Shown here piece after piece: positions 24,181-36,115 of a stretch of 64,000 bases of DNA. Where the stretch lies: NCBI GenBank assembly GCA_013398055.1, contig VZRS01009635.1, positions 124,001 through 188,000 of the forward strand. The letters are read 5' to 3'. Each line of letters opens with the position of its first letter. Position 1 is the first letter of the stretch. The translations under genes were made by a program, and so were the position numbers. The stretch comes from Ifrita kowaldi (taxonomy: Eukaryota > Chordata > Aves > Passeriformes > Cinclosomatidae). The notes under the pieces were generated by a model, which made no database searches, was not told the origin of the DNA, and saw only the letters and a program-made list of their open reading frames with translations.

Positions 24181-27048
24181 AAGGAAAATCAAGAAAAGGA
24201 AATTGACATAATAAGGAAGTTCCCCACAACAACCATCCATGCATATTTCACATAAACAAAGGAAAAAATATAAGAAGCTTCCCGAGTCAGAAAAGTACAA
24301 GTGGTAAGAATGGCCACCAAAAATGTCTGTATGTCTCAAAAATATCTTTTATCTGCTTGCTTGCAGCATTCTGCACAGCAGGGAATAGATAAAGGTGCTG
24401 GCAGAGAATGAAATAGCAGTGCTGAATGATGTTTCCTGTGTAAGTGTATTTACAGGTTTCTTATAACCCTAAAAGAATTCATAAGAGAGAAGACCATAGA
24501 TTTCTTTAAAAATGTCTCACCTTGTTCCACAGGAAGGGGATAAACTTGGACAGAGTGTTTTTAACATGTGTCTGCTAGGAATTTGCTATGCTTCTGTAAC
24601 AATTCCAACCTCATCCAAACTTTCTCGTTTAAATAAATAAATCCTGACATGGATTTATTTCACCTAATTTCGTTGAGATAACTCCCTTGCCTAAAATTTT
24701 GTTTCCCATGACATTTTAGGCACTGTAGGGTCTGTCTAGCTTCTAGGTGTTCCTCAACAATAAAACTGGTTTCTCACAGGTTCCCATCTAAAAACCTCAG
24801 GGAAGGGGCTGGAGTCTGGAGGTCAGCTGGAGGCAGTGCAGGTTAAATTGTTTTTCAAAAAACATCCTTAGATTCTTATATTTTGGCAAATGAATTATGC
24901 ACAGAAGTCTGTAGTGGGTCTACACCTACCTCCTGGAGTGTTAGCTCGGTGTTTCATTTAGAGGGAATGGAGAGAAACTGGGCATGACTCACATGAACTA
25001 TTTTGAATATCTGCTTTATGAGATTCCACAGAAGTGCTTGTTTCTTCACTGACTGTAAAGCAGTGACAAACTAAAGTGTAGAAATCATCTATAGGCATTT
25101 AAAGATAGGTGAGATAACTTTTTAAGGGAATTTCGTGATCTCTGTCTGGCAGTACTTACACATATTCTGTACCACATTTCTTACACCTAAAAAAACCCAG
25201 ATAAGCCCCACTTCAGTAAATACAAAGACAGCTCCTATATGAAAAGCCTGTAGATTGTTTTCATAACAATATGGTGACTGTTTTTCCCAGAAGATGAGGA
25301 GACAGAAATTTCTAATACATTTTTCAACTGTCTTCTGGAAAGTTCTGAAATTATAGAAGTCTCTGTGACTTCTGTGCTGTTCTGTCTAGCTTATCAAACT
25401 GAAGATTTTGTCACAGGTTATGGGGGTTATGATGAACTCCTAATTGAAGTAACAGATCATTCTCAAACTCAAAAACATACAAAGCAGCTTTTGAAGTGAA
25501 TGGGCTGGCTGCAACACTCTGATCTGTCTGCATTTTATCAGGGAAAAAATAATGATGTCAAAACCTGTGGTGAATCTTCTTTAAGAAACATCATTTATTC
25601 ACAGGTCACACAGACAGCAACAAATTTTTAATGCATCTGTAAATAAACAAAGGAGTACCCTGTAAGCAACACATCATAATTTGTTGTAGACTTGGAAGAG
25701 GCAATGGAAAGTCTGCCCTATATTCATGCCCTGGTTATTTGAAATCCACAGTAAAAGCAAATAAAAACTACAGGAACAGAGAAGCGAGACAACATTTCTT
25801 CTTCATTACTTATATCTGCAAAGTTGCTGACATTTGTATGGCTGGCTACTCTAAGTTTAATCATCAGTGAATTTAAAAAGACCATAGATGCATGTTTCAG
25901 AAAACTTCAGTAACTTTTTGTTAGTTGTTTCCACTGACGTATGTTTAAGGCATTAGGTTCCTAAAAAATCTCTATCCGGATATTTCTGGCAGAGTTTTCT
26001 TCAAAATAGTAGATTTTAACGCTTAAATTCACAGTATGTCCTAGATATTTCATATATTATATTGCTATTTGTGTTTGAACAACACTGAAACCTTATTCTT
26101 TCCTACAAGAAATGTGAAATTCCTGGCAAAATTTTGACCTCTTCCTTGTACATTTCTAGAATAATTTTTTTGCTTGTAACAGCCTATATCAGAATTTCAG
26201 CAAACCAACAAACAAACAACAAACAACAAATTCATTTTAAAAACCCAGCAATCCGGTTAAATATGGCTTCTCATTAGAGTAACCCAAAGTGTTTTCCTCA
26301 CTCAGGGATAAATACTTGTCTGCACTGAATCAGCATGATAAAACTCCACTTTTAGCCTAGGAAATAGAAGTACATGAATAATGATCAGCTACTGCTCTAA
26401 TTCAGTCTTATTCAAGGGATATATCCTAGTGAAGGGGGAATTGAAGTTGTCTCAGAGGGAACAAGGGGAGAGATGTTGGGCAGTAAAACATAAACTGAAG
26501 TGAAAAAGCAAGTTATATGGTAGTACCAACTTAGTATTTTTCACAAATCAGCAATAATAATTTTAAATGTAAAGAAAATGTTATTATTTAGAATTTAAAA
26601 CAATACACATCAATCAAAAAATACTGCTGAATAGAAACAAAAAGACAGCTAAATCCATCAGCTAAAAGGCATGTGTACAAAAAGTGGGACCTTAGGAAAA
26701 AATTGATATCTTTAGAACCATGAGTCTCAAAAAACTTCCCTAGATGTCAAATAAAAACCTCCTTAGTTTCAAACAGTGAGTCCTAGCAAGTACTTTGTTC
26801 CTACAGTGTTTTCCAGAATCATTCAGCTTATCTTCCTTGATAAAGTTGATCTGACTGGTTTCAGCCAAACTAGTAGATCAACTTCTGACAAAAGCCAATG
26901 GCAGCTCTGAATACTGCTGCACTTGTTTAACACTGTACCCTGTTCATTCGCATCCCAGTTCAGGTTTCTTCTCTTGATGAAGAGCATTAAATTCACACCT
27001 CTTGTCCCAGATGAATGACATTCACCAGAGGGAGGAGCAATGGAGCGT

Positions 27049-27077
27049 AGAGTCATCCTAAGGTATAGGATGACTCT
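27049..27077. repeat. Perfect 12-bp inverted repeat with 5-nt loop
   Basis: AGAGTCATCCTA at 27049-27060 and its exact reverse complement TAGGATGACTCT at 27066-27077 flank the loop AGGTA. The stem is perfect over all 12 pairs and does not extend further. No known factor site or RNA family is recognised. Confidence 0.85.
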
Positions 27078-28721
27078 CTCTCAAAGAGACCGTATGTTAA
27101 TCTCCAGGAGGACTAATGCCAGATACATTAAATCTATTCTGCAACTCAGTATCACATATCTGCAGAGTCCAACTCTCCTAATTTTTGGTACAGGCACTAG
27201 CAATCTCAGTATACACATTTCAAGAGCAAGGTTACGATAGCCTACCCAAAAGCAAATGCAGCTGGGACACTTCTGTGTGTGCAAAACTCTCTGACCTTCT
27301 AACACTCTAAATGGAAGCATTCACAGCTTCCTCATGGGGCTATTTTACTTTACACTATGTCATAAACCATCAAGCAGTTCTCCGTAATAAATGCTGAGAC
27401 CACCCCCTAGGGGTTTTAGTTACTTCTTTTCCTGAGATTGTTCTGTATTTTAATATTTTGCAATTCAGATTATATTGTATTAAAGAATATTTTCTGTAGG
27501 AAAATTATCTCACAAACGTGAATGGAAATCCTAGTTTTCTTCATAGATGAGTGCATTAAAGATAAGGCTGAAGTGTCACATTCACCCTTGATTTTTTTGT
27601 TAAGAATCTAAGATTTTCAAGCCACATGACCCTTTCATAGCACAGCTGAAGGTACCTTTTTCCACAAGAGATGATAACATGCTTGCAGTTACTTTCTTCC
27701 AGGGATTTAGTGACACCTAGGTACCCACAAAATATTCCTAAGGTGTGTATGAAAGGTGATTAAGGGAGTTCAAGCAAGTAATATAATTGTGCATGCATAA
27801 TTTATGTTGGGTGTAATTTATATTTTATGAAGCAGTAAAGGTTTTGAACTAAGAATATATTACCTGAGCAAATAAAAGTGTCTTGAAATTAAATTCTGCT
27901 TTCCCTTAACAGGAAGGAGGCATTACTTGTTTTGTAACAATGCTCAAAAACCAAACCTCTCTGAGAGCCACCAGGGTATTTTTCTACTGGCCAACATCTA
28001 AGTTCAGCTGGTTCTTACTGTGGTGTATTAGATAGTTACTTGTCTTTGGACTCTTGTGTTGGAAGTGAGCACGTAGAACTGATGCCTAAAAGGTGAGGAC
28101 TAGAATCAGTATGAAAATGGTTAGGGTCTAAATCTATTGCTGCATTTTACACATGCTTCCTTCTCTTAAAGAAAAATAAAGCAAGAATGCTGTTGTGCTG
28201 GGTTCTGACAGCTGTTCCCTGTCTGAAATATCATAGTTCATAAGGCAAGTTAAAAGAAGAGATGACTGTCAATATAAATGCATGACAAATTCTATTTCTA
28301 ATTTTACTTTAGTGAAAGAATAAGTAGATCCAATATACATAATCAGAGTGATAATCTTGTATATTTATGACAAGCTATCTAAAAATAAATATAATTTCTA
28401 ATTCCATGCCAATATTTTTTCCCCCTGCATTTAAATAAAAAGTGTTATTTAAACACAGGATGTCTATTCAGCTGAGCAGCCTTCAGGCCTATGTGACCAA
28501 CTGCAAAAATTCTGTATGGGCAGAGGACTGTAGCCAGCTCCAAGTGTCCACATCCTGTCTTCCCACCTGGCCTTTACACAGAGCAGTGGTAGAATTTGTG
28601 GATATGTTTCCCCAGGGGACTGTTGTTTTCACAGTTTACTACTTTCTAAGTTAAATCATTGGTGAAAACCACCATTGGGTTGTTGGGGCACTTTTTTATG
28701 TGTCTCTAAACTAATATAAAC

Positions 28722-28755
28722 TATTGTCATTATTATTGTTATTATTATTATATTT
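28722..28755. repeat. (ATT)n microsatellite
   Basis: Ten or so ATT units, with one changed to GTT. Confidence 0.85.
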
Positions 28756-29469
28756 GTATTAGCTGTAGTTATATAGGTTATTACCAGCTTTTGGTCTCCT
28801 ATGCCCAAGGTTCTATACAGATTAATGTTGTTAAGAGTTTCATTTGTGCTTCTTTGTTTCTTTCCAATGCATGCCTAGAAAATGTAGTCTACTGTGTTTG
28901 GATAAGCCTGACCTGTAATCATTTTCTGTGCTTTGTCTCTTTTCCTAACCCATATCAGAATGTCCTTGTAGGTTAAAGCTGGGCAAGTTAAGGTCTTACT
29001 GCTCTCAGTAGTGCTTCTGAGTAATCTTCCTTCCATGAAGTCTCAGAATAGGCCAAGAATAGTATAAAAAAACCTCTTTCATACTGCTTTTGTTGTTATC
29101 CCTTTAGTTCCAACTAAATAGAGAAACACTCAGAAAACATATTTCCTGGTTGTATAAAAGCTTAATTCAAAGTTTAGCAGTGGTGAAGAAATAATTTTGC
29201 GCATTTTCTTTGTTTTAATGTGAACCAATTTGTGTTTGGTTATAATTAACTTTTAAAGGGCCACCAAAATTCCGTTTGTTCACTATGTCAATTCTGAAAA
29301 GTGTTCTAAGGACCAACGAAGGTTCTTATACATAATTGCCAGCAAGAAAACCCAGGGGGTCTGACTTCTACAAGCATCATCAATGTTCAGTAAGCACTCC
29401 ACATTTATGGCCAAAAAGACATGTCTGATTACTCTATATGGTAAAGGAATGCAGACTCAACTCAGCATC

Positions 29470-30059
29470 TGTCGGGGTCTCCTGGACTCTGGGCTGCCCG
29501 GTGGCCCTGAGTAGGAGCCGACAATTTCGGGGCCGAGGACCCAAAATGTCTAATGGCTGTGGCGAGCTCACCGCTTGACAAGGGCTGAGCTGAGCGCCAG
29601 GACGGCAGGCAGAGGCGGAGGGAATAAAGGAGCTGAGAAGGGCTTCTTCCGCAGGAAAGGGTTTATTGAAGAAACGCAGGGGAGAAGGCAGTGGAGACGT
29701 GGAGCAAAAAGAAGCAAAAAGAAGCGCAGGGAGCACGGGACCGCAACTTAAATACAGCAACAAATCTCAGGGCGTGGTTAACAACTGTCGAATCAGGGAA
29801 TGATAAGCAAATGACAGGGGACCAATAGCAGAGTTTCGGGGGATACAGGATACAGGATACAGGATACAATCAATGGGGAGCAGCAAACAAGAGAAGTTTC
29901 CAGAAGCTAATGTAATATGCAACAGGCAAAATGAATAAACATAAAACATAGACCCAATCAGATTGTGTGCTCAACTGAAGCTTCTAGAATGGGGCGGGGA
30001 GGAAGCCAAAGGGTGCCGCCTAGGGTTAACGCCTACCGGGCGTTCCCTTTTGACTGACA
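29470..30059 (-). mobile_element. ERVK-like LTR, reversed
   Basis: Read on the minus strand this 590-bp unit begins TGTCAGTCAAAAGGGAACGC and ends CCGACA, giving TG...CA ends. U3 contains four tandem copies of a 7-bp unit (plus strand GGATACA, 29841-29867), a CCAAT-type ATTGGTCCCC near 29820, and a TATA-like TATTTAAG at 29747-29754. A polyadenylation signal AATAAA lies at 29662-29667 about 85 bp downstream, and a GC-rich U5 follows. This layout is typical of class II (ERVK/betaretrovirus-like) LTRs. It is clearly GC-richer than its surroundings, suggesting a younger insertion than the other LTRs here. No obvious target-site duplication is seen, and short unknown sequence precedes it on the minus strand. 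Confidence 0.82.
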
Positions 30060-30275
30060 GGCCCCTTAGGGCTGTCCCTGTGGGGTGACTGATGTGCTCT
30101 CTGCAGCTCCCGGGCTGCTTCCAATGGATTCTTCATCCAGGCAGTCATTGTCTCTTGGTGGATAACGGACCCAAGAGATCAGCTCCGGGCCAGAGGGCAC
30201 CTGAGCCACCGCCACAAGCATCCAAATCTTATGAAAAATAAAATCTGTAAAATCCAGGCAGATTCGTCTCACTGG
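30060..30275 (-). other. Possible retroviral internal remnant beside the LTR
   Basis: Immediately upstream of the LTR on the minus strand is a GC-richer stretch with a 68-codon open frame (30066-30272) ending just before the LTR. Its position, composition and a purine run (CTAAGGGG) next to the LTR start fit the end of a retroviral internal region, perhaps env-derived. I do not recognise its protein, so it could equally be flank. Anything further upstream is AT-rich ordinary sequence, so the rest of the provirus is missing. Confidence 0.35.
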
Positions 30276-33200
30276 AAATCCAACTAAAATATACAGGTTA
30301 CTGTTTGTGGAAAACTCTAAGGACTGTGGGCTTTTTCTTGAACTTCACACTTGGATCAATTTGGAATAACTGAAAAAGATTGTGAAAAATGCTGCCATAT
30401 ATTATAGAGAAGTAAATTGAAATAAACTGGGATGTAATCATTACTTCAAGGCTAGGAAAAAAGCAAACAAACAAGGTAGCAAAGTAAATAACTAATCTTG
30501 GTAAAATGCTGAAATTCTCAAAGCAGTGTATAAATACTAATTCTTATGTCAGTAACTGATGAATGAGTACGTTGTTTTTGCTACCTCACTTTATTTTATT
30601 TCCTGCAATAATCTTCAATTTTTAGTCTAAAATTGTTTTTTTTAAGCTTTGAAGAAGGAGCAGAGGATTTAACCCTCATTGGGAGACTGAGTTTTCTGGC
30701 CTAAGTGACATATTGCTTTAATTTGCTAGAGCCCAAATATGTTTTGTCATGCGCACCAGGTAGCTATCCAACACATGTTGAGGCAGAGCAAAGCTTGGAT
30801 TTCCATTATTTAACGTACGAAAGAAAACTCCAATTACATTATTTGTAGCCTACAGTAGGATAAATATATTAAAGATACTGAATCATGCATTGCAAAATAA
30901 GTTCTTTCTTAAAAAAAAAAAAAGAAAGAAAGAAACACAACAAAATTCAGGTAATCAAGTCATCCTTGAATGACGATTTAAGTTTATATGTCAGTTATTA
31001 TCATGCTCTTTTGGTCAGCAAACTACCATTTACCTGTTCATGAGCTATTTATTTTTGTTATGGAGATGGCTACAAGCAGGTGACCTGTTTAAAAGAAAAT
31101 TATTTATTTTAAAATAATCTCATAATTGTGGAGAAAACCCAGCAGAGGTCCACTGACTAAAAAGATGCAAATAACTCATATCAGGGAAAAGCATTGCCCT
31201 TTTTTTCTTTTTTTAAACAGAATTCTCTAAGAATATACCATACTTGGAAGAGGGAGGTTAAGGGAATACCGTGAGGCTTATTTTAAAAATAGATATCAAG
31301 TTTTTTCTGAAGAAGAGTAGTAAATATGAAATGTAGTTGATATTTGTTACAATATATTCAGTAAAAGAGATACTATTTGCAAAGATGTGTCCTGAAGCAT
31401 TTTCATGGATATATTATGAAGCAACTAACAAACAAAGGATTCATGGAGAATCATTAGCAAATTTGTTCAAGAAAGAATTCCCAAACAGCCGCATGTTTGA
31501 AAGCAATGGAGGGACAACCATTCTGCACCTTAATTCTAGCAGTAGCGCAGATGTTCAGCTAAGCTCAGAGTATAAATTCAGGTATGTTATTATTGCTGTT
31601 ATTACCTGCCTCTCACAGTTTTATAATCAGTTCATACTGGGAAAATCAATGTTATCTGTCAACACACACGTTTTTCCTATAAAACCAAACAGCAGTCTCT
31701 TAAGCCTCCTTTTTATAGGCAATCTCTATCTTAAATCTCTATCCTACTAAAAATATTTAATTGCAACCCAAGTTTTAAATCACTCATCACACCTAATTTG
31801 GGTGCAATTCATACATATGTTGAGATATCTTTCTTTTGCTGCTTGAGGTAGCATAGCCTAATTACTATTGAGTCAAAGCCTGTGAGATTTAAATCATTCA
31901 CCTTAGCCTTTCATTTTATCTGATCATCTTTACTCAATATTTTAGAGTTCTGTCAGCAAGTGGCAATTTATTTACTTTTCAGTGAGATAATGCTTTCTTT
32001 TTTCCTTGCCCTCTTTCCCCCTCTGTTTTGTTATCTCACTCTTCCTCATTGTTTCTCACCTCTTCTTGTGTCTCATTTTATTTATGGCATCTTCTGTAGG
32101 GGCAGAGACATTAAACCCGAAGCAAGGAACTGTGTGCTTTCAAAGTTATTTTAAATGTGTTTTTACAGAGAGAAGCAGCAAAGATGAACTGTCTTGCTCC
32201 CCAATAGAAACAAAATTCCTCAGCCATGCTAGATGACAATGATAAAAAATTGCAAAAAGAGGAAATCTATTTGCAAGAAAACTTCTGGCAGGAAGACAAG
32301 TCTCCTCTTGTGATTCATATCTTCAAGGAAACCAAATAAATCCAGCAATGAGACAGGATTGTCTCCACAGGAGACATTAGGATATTAGCAATGCTATAGT
32401 GGCATGTAGTACATCAATTTATAGTTATTAAAGGCTTCTAAAAATATGGATGTTTAGATCTCTCATAGTAAAGAATATGCTGAAGTTAATTTTATATTTA
32501 GAAGAATGTGAAAAGATTTTCCTTTTTTGTGTGTATTAAAAATACACTCCTAAGGCAATAATATTCGAATCACAGTCAAAGCAATCTCTTTTGCATAGAT
32601 ATTGTACATAAAACAAAACACCATAAATTAAACTCTTAATAAATTACCACTTCCCTTCTCCAAAAGCACAAGATGTCTTCAGCTGTTATAAGACAGAATT
32701 TTCCTAGACTACTGAAAATTGCTACTGAGTATCCTGTTGGCTTTTTTTCTTCCCAGTATTTTTCAGACAACCTATAAGATTGATAAGGGACAGGACATCT
32801 ATAAGAGTAGGGAAAAAAAGTCTATTTGAGTGCAATGTTAAGACATGTCCTGCAGATTCTTCCAGAATACCAATGTGGCTCCTGATCCCATGTTCTGATT
32901 CTCAAATAAGGAGTGCTTCTCCAGTAAGGAGCAGCAATTTGTTTTTTTCATCTATGGACATACTTTGTAGCACCTCTCCAGCTGTTATATTTACTGTCCA
33001 TCTGCATCTTTTACAGCCCTGAGAAATCCCTTTGTTTTTGCATCCAGGTGTCAAGATGATGAATTGTCCTCCATCATTCACCTCACATAGCTGGAGGCTA
33101 TTAATCCAGAACTAAGAAGGTTTACATATCTTGTGAGCAGTAAGAACTAAAATTCTGAAAACCTGTAAAGGCAGTAAAGGCACTCTCTCATCGTATTTTT

Positions 33201-33435
33201 TGTTAATATGTCTTGACAGTAGTGCAAATTCACTACTATGAAGCCACAGTGAGTACTCAAAGGCCAAATTAATTAATACTTTAAAGGAAGTTGTACTGGA
33301 TTTATTATTATTCATAATGGATATGTAGCATAAATTGTTTAATAGAAAGCTCTATTTTTCCTTGACAAACAAGTATTGTAACACAAGTGCTGTGAAAAAT
33401 TCTGACAACATACTATTTTTTCTCTCTTCCTTTAT
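30276..33435. other. Non-coding stretch apart from one candidate exon
   Basis: AT-rich sequence with no recognised transposon. A candidate exon at 31362-31581 is listed separately. A pyrimidine-rich stretch at about 31990-32090 leads to a TCTTCTGTAG acceptor-like site before a frame open to 32236, but no good donor follows. Confidence 0.45.
31362..31581 (+). other. Candidate unrecognised exon (220 bp)
   Basis: An acceptor-like ATATATTCAG at 31352-31361 and a strong donor TTCAG|GTATGT at 31577-31587 bound an open frame that belongs to a 137-codon plus-strand frame (31337-31750), long for this AT-rich background. The encoded segment of about 73 residues is mixed in composition, contains KQRIHGESLANLFKK and a Ser-rich patch LNSSSSADVQL, and has no signal peptide or membrane segment. 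It starts two bases before a codon boundary and ends with two bases over. The upstream pyrimidine tract is weak, and I recognise no family. It may be a real exon, a decayed one, or chance. Confidence 0.3.
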
Positions 33436-33439
33436 GGAG

Positions 33440-34620
33440 TAACATAGGATAATTCAGTTTGGAAGGGAGCTTAGATAGCCGTAGTTCACTTAAAGTGGAA
33501 CTAGTTCTAGGGGCAGAACAAATTGCTCAGGACTTTGTTCATCTGGGCCTTGAAAGTCTCCAAGATTGTAGGATTACAGGGAGAAGAGATGGAGAATGAT
33601 GTTGGATTGAACAGATGGACAACACACCACATTATGACGGCTAGGGTGTTCCAGTGTTACATTATCTTTATGGTGGTGCTTTTCACCCTTAATCTAAGCA
33701 AATAATCTCTATATTAATGCATGAATTACCTGTCATTCTTTCACCATAAATCTCAAAGACAAATCCATCTTAATTATAACTTTACAGATGAGGAGCTGCT
33801 GTTTGATGGTCCCCAAACCGTCTCTTCTCTAGGTTGAACAAGCCCAGCTCCCTCAGCTTCTCTTCTTGAGATGTGTGCTGGAGCTGCTTGATGTGTTCCA
33901 GCTAATCTAAGTAAAATTTATCAACATCCGTCTCGCACTGGTGGGCTCTGAACTGGATACTGCATTTGAGATGCAGTCTAACCTGTGATATGTAAAAGGG
34001 GGTAATAACGTTAAAGGGGAGTTGAGTGCTCCTGTTGATAACCCTCAGGGTGCTGTTTTCTTTACTGCCATCCAGGCTGCTGACACCTCAACCCCAAGGC
34101 CATTTTTAGCAGAAGTCCTTCCCAGTCAGTCACTCCTCAGTCTGTTTCACTACAAGTTAATCCATCCCCTATTCCTCCTGCAGATCTGTTATAAAGATAA
34201 CAGAAGTCATAGGATACACTTCTGAGGAGCTCCACTTGTAAACAGAGACTTCCAAGTGTTGATAAAGTCAAGGTAAATGACATCCATTGTATCTCTCTTT
34301 ATGTGCAGATCCAGTCATTTCATCATGGAAAGCAGTGAGATTTAGGTGTGATTTAGCCTTGGTACGTGCATGCTAACTCTTCCCTCTCACCTTCTCCTGC
34401 ATGTGCTCAGAAATGTGCTCCAAGAGTATTTTCTCAGGTACTGAAGTGAGAATGACCAGCCTGTATTTTCCCAGGCTGACCTTCTTGTCCTTTTCTGAAG
34501 ATGTGTAGAATATTTGTCCACCTCCAGTCACCAGGAGTACATCCTGAAAGGTATGACCTCTCAAAGACAGAAAAATATACCTTTCAATTATATCTACCAG
34601 CTCAGTCTGCAACTTCAGGT
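33440..34620 (-). mobile_element. Old, long CR1 LINE remnant, reversed
   Basis: Antisense CR1 covering the 3' end back to the start of the reverse-transcriptase region. Plus-strand landmarks are AGTTTGGAAGGGAGC with TTGCTCAGGACTTTGTTCA (3' end, 33458-33543), GAACAAGCCCAGCTCCCTCA (33837-33856), GGTGGGCTCTGAACTGGATA (33940-33959), ATAAAGTCAAGGTAAATGAC (34262-34281), and GACCAGCCTGTATTTTCCCA with TTCTTGTCCTTTTCTGAAG (34453-34500, the reversed start of the RT domain). It is highly diverged with many indels, so it is one of the older insertions here. The small overlapping frames on both strands are its shadows. Confidence 0.8.
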
Positions 34621-34730
34621 TCATCCTACTTCGTACACACATACATGTGTAATATTCTGAAGGAAATTAATTCAGGCACTTGATTGCAACTATCGCCATG
34701 AATTTTTTTTTCCGTCTCTCCATTTTTCAG

Positions 34731-34825
34731 TTGGGAATTTATCATCTGCTCTGATGGAACTAAATAAAGAAGGAAATCCTAATCTGAAGTTCCATGAATG
34801 TAGAACTTATTTCTTCATATCAAAG
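34731..34825 (+). other. Candidate unrecognised exon (95 bp)
   Basis: A textbook acceptor (TTTTTTTTTCCGTCTCTCC then ATTTTTCAG, ending at 34730) and donor (AAAG|GTAGGT, GT at 34826) enclose a stretch open in one frame, two bases in from the acceptor. It encodes about 31 residues including ALMELNKEGNPNLKF. It needs one carried base on entry and ends at a codon boundary, so it cannot follow the 31362-31581 candidate directly, which leaves two bases. It lies just beyond an old CR1. No family recognised. Confidence 0.3.
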
Positions 34826-35439
34826 GTAGGTAAAACAGTTACATAAAAGGATAATCATGGTAAGTGTTGACTCTTTCATGATAGTTGTATTCATTACATT
34901 AAGGATCGAGCAAAGATTCCATTTTCCCATACATTTTAAAATGAAGGCACAGTCCTGTCCTGAAGAGGGAAAATATGTGTTTTACAAGGTAACTACCTGG
35001 AGGACATGAAAAGAAGAGCACAAAATATGTCACTGTATAAATTGCATGTAGAGATCACAAACCCATACTAGATGTCATAAGGATCTATGATGAAAGATAA
35101 TGAAGATAATGTAGAGAAAATCATGCTTTCCTTCTCCTCAGGGGCTCAGTATAAATAGGTTTGTATAGATTTGTATCAAATACTTGTGCAGATACACAGA
35201 TGTTGGGTCCTTTTACATTAAGCTTTAAATAGGAAATGCTATAATGGCAAAAGAATTGATGACGCATAAACCGTCTTGGATTAGAAAAAAATAGATCCAT
35301 CTTTTCAGTATTTTCAGGTTCAGTGGTTCACAAACACAGCTACTCCGAACACTTGTAAGCTTTGCTATGTGGACCACTCATGCCTTTTCTGTCTGTGACA
35401 CTTCCTTTCTGCTCTACATAAACATGCCTTGTATTCTAA
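34826..35439. other. Non-coding stretch, no gene seen
   Basis: AT-rich, no recognised element. Confidence 0.5.
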
Positions 35440-36115
35440 TGGTTTGTGCTGGTTTGGCTAAAATCTAGCAATATATCCTCTGAGAGAAAATCAGGTTACA
35501 ACCACCCTTCTCCCCACCAGGTTCGGGAAAAAAGGAAATTTTCTTCAAAGGAAAGTGAAAGAGCTAAAAACTATTTATTTAACAAACACACAGGAAAAGG
35601 ATAATAATGCTAAATAATGAAACCTCTCACTGTGAAGAGAAACCTGGGGAGATTTCAGTGTCTTTCTGTAGGTGTGGTCTCTCTCCTACTCAGAGCTGGT
35701 TCCGCGAGGGCCCACCCCCTGGGCTTCAGGGAAAAATTCTCCCGATGTGTTCTGATGTTGTTGAAACAGTCCAGAAGAAGAAGAAGGGAAAAAACTGAAG
35801 TTTCAGGAAACAAAGTTCAGCTTTCCGTCTCACGCCGGAGAGAGGAAAAAAGCCCAAAAAAACTGGCTTAAGAAGCAAGCAGGATGCTCCCCCCGTGCTA
35901 CCGCAGCCAGAGCACGCAGAGGAGTGTAATCTCTGTGACCTTGAGACACTGCTTTGAAAAGTTTGCTTGGTCCCTTTTTTTTCTTCCCTCTCAAGCTCAG
36001 TTTAAAGGCACAGAAAAGGCACAAAATTAATTGTTTGACATAAAGTCGTGATAGGGGATATACATGATGGAGTCACACCAAGACATGGTTAGAACAAGTC
36101 CCTGTTTGTTGGAAA
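35440..36115 (-). mobile_element. ERV LTR, reversed (third family)
   Basis: The plus strand shows GGTTTGTGCTGGTTTGGCT at 35442-35460, then AACAAACACACAGGAAAAGG, AGAGAAACCTGGGGAGATTT, CTGGCTTAAGAAGC, and AATTAATTGTTTGACA. These are landmarks of a common bird LTR whose transcription runs on the minus strand. The reversed AATAAA at about 35576-35581 fits its polyadenylation signal. It is GC-richer than its flanks and free of internal retroviral sequence. Two small plus-strand frames (35607-35871) lie inside it and are not genes. Ends are approximate. Confidence 0.68.

Larger units (their letters stand above)
24181..29469. other. Non-coding stretch, no gene seen
   Basis: No recognised gene or transposon. 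It holds the hairpin at 27049-27077 and an (ATT)n run at 28722-28755. A 70-codon plus-strand frame at 28442-28654 sits in slightly GC-richer sequence but has no convincing donor and matches nothing I know. Confidence 0.5.

Noticed and set aside
24082..24339. 85-codon minus-strand frame
   Set aside because: The Phe- and Val-rich product is the translation of the reversed A-rich tract.
28442..28654. 70-codon plus-strand frame after an acceptor-like AAACACAG
   Set aside because: The acceptor lacks a pyrimidine tract, no good donor follows, and the peptide is not recognised.
29434..29763. 109-codon minus-strand open frame
   Set aside because: It covers the R and U5 parts of the ERVK-like LTR; GC-rich DNA keeps frames open by chance.
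31582..31750. Extension of the 31337-31750 frame as one long coding exon
   Set aside because: A consensus donor at 31582 and a change to Val/Ile/Leu-rich, AT-driven composition beyond it suggest that any coding part ends there.
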